A DNA stretch of 64,000 nt, taken from Paenochrobactrum glaciei. Its GTDB lineage: Bacteria; Pseudomonadota; Alphaproteobacteria; Rhizobiales; Rhizobiaceae. Positions 27,384 to 35,956 of this stretch are shown in pieces. Each line of letters starts with the position of its first letter. Position 1 is the first letter of the stretch. A model generated the notes under the pieces. That model saw only the letters and a list, made by a program, of their open reading frames with translations. It was not told where the DNA came from and made no database searches. Location of the stretch: contig NZ_BAAADE010000006.1 of NCBI RefSeq assembly GCF_039522165.1, positions 69,429 to 133,428 on the forward strand. Direction: 5' to 3'. A program made the position numbers and the translations under genes.

Positions 27384-27398
27384 GCGTGTTTTTCACGC
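27384..27398. promoter_or_regulatory. Candidate upstream activator site (GCGTG-N5-CACGC)
   Basis: A perfect 5-bp dyad with a T5 spacer, 192 bp before the sigma-54 promoter at 27588 and 5 nt after the activator gene stop. It matches the site at 19583. It could also act as a weak terminator hairpin, but no T-run follows. Confidence 0.4.
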
Positions 27399-27587
27399 TG
27401 CACACGTAATTCACGCATAGCCCATTCCAATACTCAATTATCCATCACTTATAATTACTCAGGGCATTTGACGCGTCTATACACTCACAATTCAAAATAT
27501 AAATTTCACTTTAAATATCAATATCTTACATATTAAAAATCGATCCAATCAGTAATTTTTCACAATAAAAAGCAAATTCAAATCATT

Positions 27588-27603
27588 TGGCACGGAAAGT
27601 GCT
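27588..27603 (+). promoter_or_regulatory. Sigma-54 (-24/-12) promoter of the AtuA/DUF4387 unit
   Basis: TGGCACGGAAAGTGCT has TGGCAC and the -12 GC at the correct spacing; only one T of the -12 element differs. Transcription would begin near 27614, about 38 nt before the ATG. The AT-rich sequence between 27420 and 27580 shows no gene. Confidence 0.75.
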
Positions 27604-27651
27604 TGGTTCTCATTAGCCATTCGGCAGATCGTTAATGTTGGAGAACTTGGC

Positions 27652-29016
27652 ATGCAATCAATGAAATTCATATGTCCTAATGGTCACTTGGGTTTTGCGC
27701 CACTGAAACCGGACAGTTTTAAACTCGGCGTGGAGATTAATCCGGATGTTATCGCTGCAGATTCAGGCAGTGACGATATTGGCCCGGGTCCCCTTGGCAG
27801 TGATACATGTGCAAGCCCGCGGGCATGGCAAGAACATGATCTTGAAATCATGTTACTGGCAGCACGGGATAAAAAAGTACCCATGATCATTGGCTCGGCT
27901 GGCGACACCGGCAGCAATAGCCGCGTGGATATGTATGTCAGCATCATTCGTGATTTAGCCAAGAAACACAAACTTGCCGATTTCAAACTTGGCTGGTTCT
28001 ATTCAGAAGTCGATAAGGAGCTGATCCGCCAAAAAATCCGCAATGGTTCTGCTGTACGCGGGCTGGATGAACGCGCTGATTTGGATGAAAAAACACTCGA
28101 CGCCACAGAGCGTGTCGTTGCAATGGCTGGCATTCATCCGTTTAAGAAATTACTTGATGAGGGCTGCGACGTCATCATCGGCGGAAGGTCTTCCGACAGT
28201 GCTTTGTTTGCCGCAGGCGCCTTAGCCAAAGGCTATCCTGAAGCCCAGTCTTATTATCTTGGCAAAGTGTTAGAATGTGCATCTTTCTGCGCAGAACCTT
28301 ATGGCGCCAAAGAAACTGTCATGGGTGAAATCACCGATGATTATGTTGAAGTAACTGCCATGAGCCCTGAACAACGCTGTACAATTGCATCGGTTGCAGG
28401 CCATGCCATGTATGAACGTGCAAACCCGTTTCATGAGTATGTTGCTGGTGGCCTCCTTGATATGACTGATTGCCGTTACGAGCAGGTTTCAGAAAAAACC
28501 ACACGCGTAACCGGCATGAAATTCGTGCCCGCTGAAGAGTTTCGTGTCAAACTTGAAGGCTCCGGCAAAATCGGCGAGCGTTATGTCGGCATGGCCGGTA
28601 TTCGTGACCCTTACACAATTGCCAATGTCGACAAGGTCATCGAATGGGCTCGCAATCAGGTACGTGAACGTTTCGGCGATGAAGGCTGGGAACTCCACTA
28701 TAATGTCTTTGGTCGCAATGGTATTATGGGAGATATGGAGCCTAACAAAAACAATCCTGCCCACGAGCTGATGATTGTCGTTCAAGGTATCGCACCAACG
28801 GCTGAAATGGCCGAAGAAGTAACCATTACCGGCACAAGACAACTATTTTATGCCCGTTTACCCGAAGTCAAAGGAACTGCGGGCGGGGTCTCCTTCATCC
28901 TTGATGAAGTGATGCGTGCCAGTGCTGGTTATGTATGGACACTCAATCACACAATGGCCGTTGATGATCCGCTTGAGCTCTTTCCGACCCATAGTGAAAT
29001 TATTTCTCAAGGTTAG
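27652..29016 (+). CDS. AtuA-family (DUF1446) protein
   Basis: A 454-residue cytoplasmic protein of the AtuA/DUF1446 family, recognised by DVIAADSGSDDIGPGPLGSDT, the glycine-rich IIGSAGDTGSNSRVDMYV and GCDVIIGGRSSDSALFAAGAL. AtuA was named from the acyclic-terpene utilisation cluster of Pseudomonas, but most family members, including those next to a DUF4387 gene as here, occur in other catabolic operons and have no proven reaction. It has its own -24/-12 promoter and is followed at 11 nt by the DUF4387 gene, which probably forms a complex with it. It likely processes a compound imported by importer 1; this is inference from shared regulation. Confidence 0.88.
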   Translation: MQSMKFICPNGHLGFAPLKPDSFKLGVEINPDVIAADSGSDDIGPGPLGSDTCASPRAWQEHDLEIMLLAARDKKVPMIIGSAGDTGSNSRVDMYVSIIRDLAKKHKLADFKLGWFYSEVDKELIRQKIRNGSAVRGLDERADLDEKTLDATERVVAMAGIHPFKKLLDEGCDVIIGGRSSDSALFAAGALAKGYPEAQSYYLGKVLECASFCAEPYGAKETVMGEITDDYVEVTAMSPEQRCTIASVAGHAMYERANPFHEYVAGGLLDMTDCRYEQVSEKTTRVTGMKFVPAEEFRVKLEGSGKIGERYVGMAGIRDPYTIANVDKVIEWARNQVRERFGDEGWELHYNVFGRNGIMGDMEPNKNNPAHELMIVVQGIAPTAEMAEEVTITGTRQLFYARLPEVKGTAGGVSFILDEVMRASAGYVWTLNHTMAVDDPLELFPTHSEIISQG

Positions 29017-29027
29017 GTGCAGGTAAA

Positions 29028-29348
29028 ATGACAACTACTAAACTATCAGAACTTGCGAAAACCATTCGCAGCAAAAATGCCGGAACTGATAAAATCACTT
29101 TTGATATTATCTTCCGTGAACAGGAAACATATGATCGGGTAAAAAAATCAGGAGTGCTTTCGCGTGAACGTGTCTGCGCTATTTTGGGCTTGCCGGAAAA
29201 GCGTCTGACAGATTTTGTTGAATATGATCCTGCCTTTGCTATCAAATTCACAATTTCACGCGTGCGTCCAAGCGGCAGCCCTGGTGATCCGGATATCTTT
29301 GGAGCTCAGCAATACGCTCCTTTCCTTGATGTAGAAGTACCAGTCTGA
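29028..29348 (+). CDS. DUF4387 domain protein (AtuA partner)
   Basis: A 106-residue protein matching DUF4387 along its length: LAKTIRSKNAGTDKITFDIIF, then FTISRVRPSGSPGDPDIFGAQQYAP near the C-terminus. The domain is found fused to, or encoded next to, AtuA-family proteins and is likely a second subunit. Function is not known. A hairpin structure follows the gene. Confidence 0.88.
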   Translation: MTTTKLSELAKTIRSKNAGTDKITFDIIFREQETYDRVKKSGVLSRERVCAILGLPEKRLTDFVEYDPAFAIKFTISRVRPSGSPGDPDIFGAQQYAPFLDVEVPV

Positions 29349-29361
29349 CAAGACTAGAAAA

Positions 29362-29420
29362 ACGTGGATGCCATTAAGGCATCCACGTCAACCACAATCA
29401 TGATGCGTCTCATCATGTTT
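29362..29420 (+). terminator. Double hairpin after the AtuA/DUF4387 unit
   Basis: An 11-bp stem (ACGTGGATGCC with GGCATCCACGT, loop ATTAA) is followed by a 7-bp stem (CATGATG with CATCATG) and TTTAT. The second has a short T-run. Together they probably end the transcript before the iron-transport genes. Confidence 0.6.
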
Positions 29421-29494
29421 ATCTGGCTTCAAACCAAAGCCAATGCTATACACTGCCCAGTCTCCATCAATGAAATTACGAGGCAGCAAAATAT

Positions 29495-30580
29495 ATGATG
29501 AGCGCAAACCAGAGCACTAATCCGGATCACAACAGAACGCCGGCATTGGAACTCTCTCATCTTCATAAAAAATTTGGTTCCACCCAAGCGCTGAGCGATC
29601 TGTCATTGACGATAGAGCGCGGCGAGGTCGTCTGCCTTGTCGGCCATTCCGGCTGCGGAAAAACCACACTTTTAAAGATCATCTCCGGTGTAGATAGCCC
29701 CGATGGCGGCAGCGTGTGCATTAATGGCACACAAGTGGCAGGACACAGCGGCTTTGTTGAGCCGGAAAACCGTAAAGTGGGCGTGGTTTTTCAGGACTAC
29801 GCTCTCTTTCCGCATTTAACTATTGAGCAAAACATTATGTTTGGCTTGCGCAAAATGGTCAGGGCGCAAGCCAGAAACCGCGCACGCGACATGCTGGAAC
29901 TGGTTAATCTGACACATATGTCAGACAAATATCCGCATATGTTATCCGGAGGCGAACAACAGCGCATTGCTTTGGCACGCGCTCTCGCACCCAAACCAGA
30001 CATCCTGCTCATGGACGAGCCTTTTTCCAATCTGGATCGCAGCCTTCGCGATCAGTTGCGTCATGATACGATTAGTTTATTGCGCAAACTAGGCACAACC
30101 GTTGTTTTCGTCACCCATGATGCAGAAGAAGCCCTTTCAACCGGCGACAAGATTGTGCTGATGCGCTCCGGTCATATTATTCAGACCGGCAGCCCCCGCG
30201 AACTCTATGACAAACCATGCTGTCGTTATACCGCTGATTTTTTCTGTGATTATAATATTATTCACGGCACGATACGATCTGGCCAGGTGGACACAGCCAT
30301 TGGTTGTTTTGTGACAGATTATACTGGCGATGAATGCCCAGCTGTCGTTTACTTACGACCATGCGATATTTGCCCCAGCGCGGCAGAAACAGCATCCGAA
30401 CATACCATTTCCGCTCACATCCAAAACCGCATATTCCGTGGCGATATGGAAGAGTTAACACTAAAAGTTGGCGCTCTCGCTGAGCCGCTCAAACTGCGCA
30501 CCCCTATGCGCCTGCCAGCTCACGCACAAACTGCGTATATTGAAGTGAACCGCGATAGAGCCCTAGTCTTTAAACTATAG
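29495..30580 (+). CDS. fbpC: Fe(III) ABC transporter ATPase
   Basis: A 361-residue ATPase of the FbpC/PotA (CUT1-like) type. It has Walker A GHSGCGKT, Q-loop VFQDYALFPHLT, signature LSGGEQQR, Walker B LLMDEPFSNLD and H-loop VTHDAEEA. The C-terminal 110 residues form a regulatory OB/TOBE-like domain (YLRPCDICPSA region). It is first in the order C-A-B, with separate 124-nt and short gaps between genes. GAGGC precedes the ATG. It would drive ferric-iron import with the next two gene products. Confidence 0.85.
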   Translation: MMSANQSTNPDHNRTPALELSHLHKKFGSTQALSDLSLTIERGEVVCLVGHSGCGKTTLLKIISGVDSPDGGSVCINGTQVAGHSGFVEPENRKVGVVFQDYALFPHLTIEQNIMFGLRKMVRAQARNRARDMLELVNLTHMSDKYPHMLSGGEQQRIALARALAPKPDILLMDEPFSNLDRSLRDQLRHDTISLLRKLGTTVVFVTHDAEEALSTGDKIVLMRSGHIIQTGSPRELYDKPCCRYTADFFCDYNIIHGTIRSGQVDTAIGCFVTDYTGDECPAVVYLRPCDICPSAAETASEHTISAHIQNRIFRGDMEELTLKVGALAEPLKLRTPMRLPAHAQTAYIEVNRDRALVFKL

Positions 30581-30704
30581 TACCACTCACAAGCTATCTC
30601 ACTTGACGCCTGCTGCATTCCATATAATAACTTGACTGCATTACTCTTATTTAACCGGACAGCACAAAACTGTCCCACCTACAGGTTATCGGATAAAAGA
30701 AACC

Positions 30705-31727
30705 ATGGTTAAAGCACACTATAAATATGCAAGCCTCGCCTTCGCTTTTTCTGCTCTCTTTGCAACCAGCGCCTCAGCTGACGAAGTCAATATTTATACA
30801 ACCCGTGAACCAGGTCTCATCCAGCCTTTGCTTGATGCGTTCAAAACCTCAACCGGTATCGCGGTCAACACCGTCTTTCTTAAAGATGGATTGGCCGAAC
30901 GTGTTGCAACCGAAGGCGAGAGTTCCCCTGCCGATATTTTGATGACCGTCGATGCGGGCAACCTCATTGATCTCGTTGAAAAAGGTCTGACCCAGCCTGT
31001 TTCATCTGATGTTCTCACTCAGAATATCCCGGCGCAATTGCGTGATGCAGGCAATCAGTGGTTCTCGCTTTCCATGCGCGCTCGCGTTGTTTATGCAGCA
31101 AAAGAGCTCGGCCTGAAAGAAATCACTTATGAAGAACTTGCTGACCCAAAATGGAAAGGCAAAATCTGTATTCGTGGCGGCCAGCACCCATATAATACAG
31201 CACTTTTTGCTGATTATATCGTACATCATGGCGCGGAAAAAACCGAAGAATGGCTCACCGGCCTGAAAGGCAATCTGGCGCGCAAAGCTGCCGGCGGCGA
31301 CCGCGACGGTGCCAAAGATATTGTTGGCGGCATCTGCGATCTGGCGATTGCCAATTCTTACTATGTCGGCCTGATGCGCTCGGGCAAAGGCGGCGAAGAA
31401 CAAGTAAAATGGGGTGATGGTATTGATGTCGTGCTGCCAACATTTAAAGATGGCGGTACACAAGTTAACATCAGCGGTGCTACTGTTGCAAAACACGCTA
31501 AAAACAAAGATGCAGCCGTAAAATTACTGGAATATCTCGTTTCTGACGAAGCGCAGAAAATTTATGCAGAAGCAAACTTCGAATATCCGGTTAAGGCGGG
31601 CGCAACTATTGACCCGATCATTGCCTCATTTGGCGAATTGAAAATTGACCCGACACCACTGACCGAAATTGTCTCCAAGCGCAAGCAGGCCAGTGAATTG
31701 GTTGATAAAGTTGGCTTTGACAACTAA
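30705..31727 (+). CDS. fbpA: Fe(III) ABC transporter periplasmic binding protein
   Basis: A 340-residue periplasmic binding protein of the FbpA/FutA/AfuA family. The signal peptide ends at SASA (about residue 25), and the mature part begins DEVNIYTTREPGLIQPLL. The pair of adjacent tyrosines in AIANSYYVGLM near residue 220 is the conserved iron-coordinating site. Related families bind thiamine or phosphonate, but the Tyr-Tyr site supports iron. A strong hairpin follows the stop and overlaps the start of the permease region, which would favour higher expression of this protein. Confidence 0.88.
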   Translation: MVKAHYKYASLAFAFSALFATSASADEVNIYTTREPGLIQPLLDAFKTSTGIAVNTVFLKDGLAERVATEGESSPADILMTVDAGNLIDLVEKGLTQPVSSDVLTQNIPAQLRDAGNQWFSLSMRARVVYAAKELGLKEITYEELADPKWKGKICIRGGQHPYNTALFADYIVHHGAEKTEEWLTGLKGNLARKAAGGDRDGAKDIVGGICDLAIANSYYVGLMRSGKGGEEQVKWGDGIDVVLPTFKDGGTQVNISGATVAKHAKNKDAAVKLLEYLVSDEAQKIYAEANFEYPVKAGATIDPIIASFGELKIDPTPLTEIVSKRKQASELVDKVGFDN

Positions 31728-31738
31728 AATACTTTAAC

Positions 31739-31771
31739 CATTGGCGCCATATCCTTTTGGCGCCAATGTTT
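31739..31771 (+). terminator. Hairpin between fbpA and fbpB (partial terminator)
   Basis: CATTGGCGCCA pairs with TGGCGCCAATG (11 bp, loop of 8) and is followed by only TTTA. The position between binding-protein and permease genes suggests partial termination or mRNA 3'-end protection. Confidence 0.7.
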
Positions 31772-31782
31772 ACTCATCATTT

Positions 31783-33453
31783 ATGCTTACCACTTCGCAC
31801 CCGACATCCAAGAAGCCTATGTGCCGGTTCAGATCAGGCAGCCTTTGGCTTATCATCAGCATGATCATTACCGGCTTGATGTTACTGCCGGTTTTGGCTT
31901 TGATTTTACAGGCATATGAAGGGTCCGAAGGTCTCTGGTCACATTTACTGGCCACCACTTTACCCGTTGCTTTAAGAGACACGCTGATATTGCTCATGGG
32001 CGTTGGGCTCATCGCTGCAACACTTGGCACCACTACGGCGTGGCTTGTAACGGCCTATCAATTTCCCGGCCGTCGCGTGCTTGAATGGGCACTTTTATTG
32101 CCGCTTGCTGTTCCCACTTATATCATCGCTTATTCTTATCTGGATATTTTGCACCCCATCGGCCCTGTACAAGGTGCTATCCGCACCTTGCTTGGCTACT
32201 CCAGCCCCCGCGAGTTTCGCCTGCCCGATCTCCGCTCTCTGACAGGTTGCATTTTGCTCTTAGGCTTTGTGCTTTACCCCTATGTTTACATTCCAACCCG
32301 TGCGATGTTTTTAACCCAATCTGCCAATCTGATCGAAGCTGCTCGCACCTTAGGCGTTTCAAGACGTGGCATTTTCTGGCATGTGGCATTACCAATGGCA
32401 CGGCCTGCGGTGGCTGTTGGTGTCAGCCTGGCCTTAATGGAAACGTTAAACGACATTGGCGCAGCTGAGTTCCTTGGTGTGCGCAGTTTAACCGTTTCGA
32501 TTTATACAACATGGATTACCCGCTCCGATTTACCGGGAGCTGCACAAATTGCATTAGCATTATTATTCATTGTCGTTTTACTGGTTTCGCTGGAACGCTG
32601 GGCAAGACGCAAGCAGCGTTTCACGCTAAGCACACAGCGCAGCCAAAGCTTTGAACCGAGCAAAATCAAAGGCCTAAAAGGCTGGATACTTTTACTATTT
32701 GGCTCCGCTCCTGTTTTGTTCGGCTTTATTGCACCTGCCACATATCTTGTAATTGAAGCATGGAAGCGTGTGCGCTTCGCAGGCATATCGCCCCGTCTTT
32801 ATGATGAGGCACTCAATACAATTTTGTTGGCAGGAACAGCCACTATTATCACACTTTTATGTGGCTTAGTTGTCGCCTATGCGATGCGTCTTCGCCCCGG
32901 CAACGCTTCCCAATGGTTTTTCCGATTATCAACCATGGGCTACGCAGCACCAGGCACAGTAATTGCTATCGGGGTACTCATCATTACGGGTAGCTTTGAC
33001 CGCTATATCGACCAAAATATGCAATTCTATTTTGGTGCATCAACAGGGCTGTTACTACTTGGTTCTGGTGCTGCGCTTTTATATGCTTATGCCACTCGTT
33101 TTATGGCTATTTCAGCCGGTGGCATTGAGGCAGGTCTGAACCGCATCCCCCCCTCTTTTGATCATGCTGCACGAACACTTGGACATGACAGCACCAGCAC
33201 ATTCCGGCGTCTGCATTTGCCATTATCCAAAACAGCTCTAAGTGCTGCGGCGCTGCTGGTTTTTGTCGATTGCGTCAAAGAATTACCAGCAACCTTATTG
33301 TTACGGCCACTGAATATGGAAACTTTTGCAACCCATCTTTATGGTGAAGCGGCGCGCGGTACTTATGAAGAAGCGTCATTGGCTGCTTTAGCCATTGTTG
33401 CTATCGGTATATTGCCAGTTATTTTACTCGCTAAAATCGGACGTAAAGCTTAA
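31783..33453 (+). CDS. fbpB: Fe(III) ABC transporter permease, fused two-domain
   Basis: A permease of about 556 residues with two fused BPD_transp_1 units and about 12 helices, as usual for FbpB/AfuB. Each half has an EAA loop: LIEAARTLGVSRRGIFWHVALPMARPA in the first and FDHAARTLGHDSTSTFRRLHLPL in the second. ATG 31783 is preferred over the in-frame TTG at 31741, which falls inside the upstream hairpin; no clear ribosome site is visible, and ATG 31819 is possible. Its stop overlaps the stop of the convergent LysR gene by 4 nt. Confidence 0.88.
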   Translation: MLTTSHPTSKKPMCRFRSGSLWLIISMIITGLMLLPVLALILQAYEGSEGLWSHLLATTLPVALRDTLILLMGVGLIAATLGTTTAWLVTAYQFPGRRVLEWALLLPLAVPTYIIAYSYLDILHPIGPVQGAIRTLLGYSSPREFRLPDLRSLTGCILLLGFVLYPYVYIPTRAMFLTQSANLIEAARTLGVSRRGIFWHVALPMARPAVAVGVSLALMETLNDIGAAEFLGVRSLTVSIYTTWITRSDLPGAAQIALALLFIVVLLVSLERWARRKQRFTLSTQRSQSFEPSKIKGLKGWILLLFGSAPVLFGFIAPATYLVIEAWKRVRFAGISPRLYDEALNTILLAGTATIITLLCGLVVAYAMRLRPGNASQWFFRLSTMGYAAPGTVIAIGVLIITGSFDRYIDQNMQFYFGASTGLLLLGSGAALLYAYATRFMAISAGGIEAGLNRIPPSFDHAARTLGHDSTSTFRRLHLPLSKTALSAAALLVFVDCVKELPATLLLRPLNMETFATHLYGEAARGTYEEASLAALAIVAIGILPVILLAKIGRKA

Positions 33454-34370
33454 ACTTTGATCGGAAACTCTTTTCCGCTTTCCGTAATGCTTGCCCAGAA
33501 CTTGTTCACCACCGTGCGGTTGCGGCCAAGGCGCTTATAAATGCGCACTTCAATCGGCACTGTCCAGCTTGTCCCACCGGCCAAAACAAGCTTTTTCTCA
33601 GCAAGAAGATTTTTAATCCGGTCATAAGGCATCCATGTAATGCCATTCCCCTCAAGCACCAGCCCAAGTAAATTTTCGCCATTGGTGCCCTGACAGGTTT
33701 TCAAAACCTGCAAATTATTTTCAGCAATGCGGCTTTCAACCACATTACCAATATAAGAACCTGGCAACCGCGCAACATAAGGCACCACACCGTTTAAATC
33801 ATCCAAATTGATGCTCGGCGTTATGCCGTCTTTATCCGGCACACAAACAGGCACCACCTGTTCAGGGCCTAAAATCTTATATTCAAACTGTTCCAGATCA
33901 AATGAAGACACCTGACCCGACGAATGATAGGTCAGGAAAAAATCAAATTCGCCATTATCCAGCGCCTGCACATCTTCAGGCGTCGTGCGCGATGACAAAA
34001 CATTGGGCACAATTTCCGGCATCATCGCTTTTTTGCGGGTAATCCATGATGGATAAAAAGACTGCACCAGCGTGGTCGCGCCGGAAAACCTCAACAAATA
34101 GCGATCATGACCAAGCAATTGACGTGCGTTTTCTTCGGCACGGCGTACGCTGACAATAATCGGCTTACAATCATTGAGAAATTGCTCACCCAGTTCGGTG
34201 AGCTCCAGAGGCTGACGATTACGGACAATCAGCTCGCCACCCAGATGGTTTTCAAGCGAGCGGATGCGTTTGGAAAAAGCCGACTGGGTAATGTTGCGTT
34301 GACGTGCCGCCCGCGCAAAACCTTTGCATTCCACCACAGCCAGAAAATCTTCAATCCAACTTAAATCCAA
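33450..34370 (-). CDS. LysR-family transcriptional regulator
   Basis: A 306-residue LysR regulator. The N-terminal helix-turn-helix is FLAVVECKGFARAARQRNITQSAFSKRI (about 10-37) with SLENHLGGELIVRNRQPLELTELG; the rest is the effector-binding domain. The start is TTG, with AAGGG just upstream; no usable ATG is in frame. It is divergent from the MmgE/PrpD gene, with about 150 bp between start codons, and by the usual LysR arrangement probably regulates that gene and the operon behind it. The effector is unknown. Confidence 0.88.
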   Translation of the reverse strand: MDLSWIEDFLAVVECKGFARAARQRNITQSAFSKRIRSLENHLGGELIVRNRQPLELTELGEQFLNDCKPIIVSVRRAEENARQLLGHDRYLLRFSGATTLVQSFYPSWITRKKAMMPEIVPNVLSSRTTPEDVQALDNGEFDFFLTYHSSGQVSSFDLEQFEYKILGPEQVVPVCVPDKDGITPSINLDDLNGVVPYVARLPGSYIGNVVESRIAENNLQVLKTCQGTNGENLLGLVLEGNGITWMPYDRIKNLLAEKKLVLAGGTSWTVPIEVRIYKRLGRNRTVVNKFWASITESGKEFPIKV

Positions 34371-34522
34371 ACCCTTACTTTCTTCAGCTCATGCCTGCCG
34401 CGACATCCGGCTGAGGCCAGATGTCCAAACCGGACTATAACTATTCCAAAAATCCGTTTGCTCCGTTTCAGCCCGCCAACTTAAACTCAAGCTCAAACTT
34501 AGTGAAGCATAACAGGTATAGT

Positions 34523-35923
34523 ATGAAGCCGGAATTAATGACACACAGTGATAAAAATCGCGAGCATTTTTATATAAATCGCATGAGTGCCTATGCCGCC
34601 AATGCTTTGAGCGACACATTGCCGGATCACGTCGCGGAAAAAGCCAAATATCATATCTTGGATACATTCTGCGCCATGATCACCGGCGCCCGCCTCACAG
34701 TGGGTGAGATGGCTTTATCCTATTCCAAAACCCTGTCGCAATCAGCTGACAGAGCCGCGGGCATTGTTGCCTCTGACCGTTTTTTACATCCGGCTGATGC
34801 AGCTCTTGTCAACGGCATCATGGCACATGCCAATGAAACCGATGACAGCCATCCGGCGGCAATCGGCCATCCGGGCTGCGCTATTGTCCCTGCCGCATTG
34901 GCTGCGGCTGAAGCTAACGCATCCAGTGGCAGTGATTTTCTAAAAGCGGTTGTTCTTGGCTATGATTACTATGCCCGTATGAATATCGCGCTTGGTTCAA
35001 ATCATATTTATGCGCGTGGTCATGGCCCCTATAGCATTGGTGGCGCATGGGGTGCAGCCGCCGCCGCCGGTGCGCTTTATAAGATTGACGCAGAGCGTAT
35101 GGCCTATGTTTTCTCCAATGTCGCACATCAAACCGGCGGCATTGCCGTTTGGATGCGTGATAAAGACCATATGGAAAAAGCTTTCCATTTTGCCGGCCTG
35201 CCAGCCCGCAACGGCGTGAGTGCAGCTGCAATGATTGCTCATGGCTTTTCCGGCACGGATGATGTGATTGAAGGCCGCGGCAATTTCATGGATGCCTATT
35301 CGGACAATCCGGATCGCGACATTCTGATTGGCGAACTAGGCACCCGTTTTGAGGTTATGCTCACCAATATCAAAAAATGGTGTGTCGGTTCGCCTATTCA
35401 ATCGGCCCTCGATTCCCTTGAATATTTGATGGAAAACGAAGGGGTTCATTTAGGCAATATCGAGAAACTGACCATCGAACTCCCATCCCATGTGGTCGAT
35501 GTCGTGGAAGACCGTGGTGTGCCGGATATCAACTGCAAACATTGCCTTGCTTTGATGCTGGTGGATGGCTGTTTTGGTTTCCATGCTTCACATGATTATG
35601 CACGCTTGCAAGATCCGGCCATTCTGGCCATGAAGAATAAAATGTTGTTGCTGCCAAGTGCAGAACTCGCTGATGCACTGCCGATCCGTCAGGCAATTGT
35701 CACGGCAGTTTTGTCAGACGGGCGCACCGTCAGCCGCCGCACTTACGCGGTAAAGGGAGTGGTGGAGAACCCGATGGATCGCAACGACGTTATTCGTAAA
35801 GCGCAGGATTTATTATCACCGCTCCTTAAGCAAGAGACAGATAAATTCATCGAAACAGTGCTGAATATCGAAACTTTATCGGATATTCGCGCATTGCGTA
35901 CGGTGCTGCAAAAACAAGACTAA
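34523..35923 (+). CDS. MmgE/PrpD family protein
   Basis: A protein of about 466 residues of the MmgE/PrpD superfamily, which includes 2-methylcitrate dehydratase, cis-aconitate decarboxylase and iminodisuccinate epimerase. Family segments are KYHILDTFCAMITGAR, MAHANETDDSHPAAIGHPGCAIVPAALA, GYDYYARMN and the C-terminal VIRKAQDLLSPLL. An upstream in-frame ATG at 34421 would add 34 low-complexity residues outside the family and leave only 50 bp for the divergent promoter, so ATG 34523 is chosen. It heads operon 2 and is followed 33 nt later by the binding-protein gene. Substrate is unknown, probably a dicarboxylate-like product of the imported compound. Confidence 0.82.
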   Translation: MKPELMTHSDKNREHFYINRMSAYAANALSDTLPDHVAEKAKYHILDTFCAMITGARLTVGEMALSYSKTLSQSADRAAGIVASDRFLHPADAALVNGIMAHANETDDSHPAAIGHPGCAIVPAALAAAEANASSGSDFLKAVVLGYDYYARMNIALGSNHIYARGHGPYSIGGAWGAAAAAGALYKIDAERMAYVFSNVAHQTGGIAVWMRDKDHMEKAFHFAGLPARNGVSAAAMIAHGFSGTDDVIEGRGNFMDAYSDNPDRDILIGELGTRFEVMLTNIKKWCVGSPIQSALDSLEYLMENEGVHLGNIEKLTIELPSHVVDVVEDRGVPDINCKHCLALMLVDGCFGFHASHDYARLQDPAILAMKNKMLLLPSAELADALPIRQAIVTAVLSDGRTVSRRTYAVKGVVENPMDRNDVIRKAQDLLSPLLKQETDKFIETVLNIETLSDIRALRTVLQKQD

Positions 35924-35956
35924 ACTGGTTGAAATCTAGCGAACGAAAGAAAAATT

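Noticed and set aside
31741..31782. In-frame TTG extension of fbpB
   Set aside because: The codons lie within the fbpA-fbpB hairpin and have no ribosome site.
34421..34522. N-terminal extension of the MmgE/PrpD gene
   Set aside because: The 34 residues do not fit the family and would leave almost no room for the divergent LysR-controlled promoter, although GAGG precedes this ATG.
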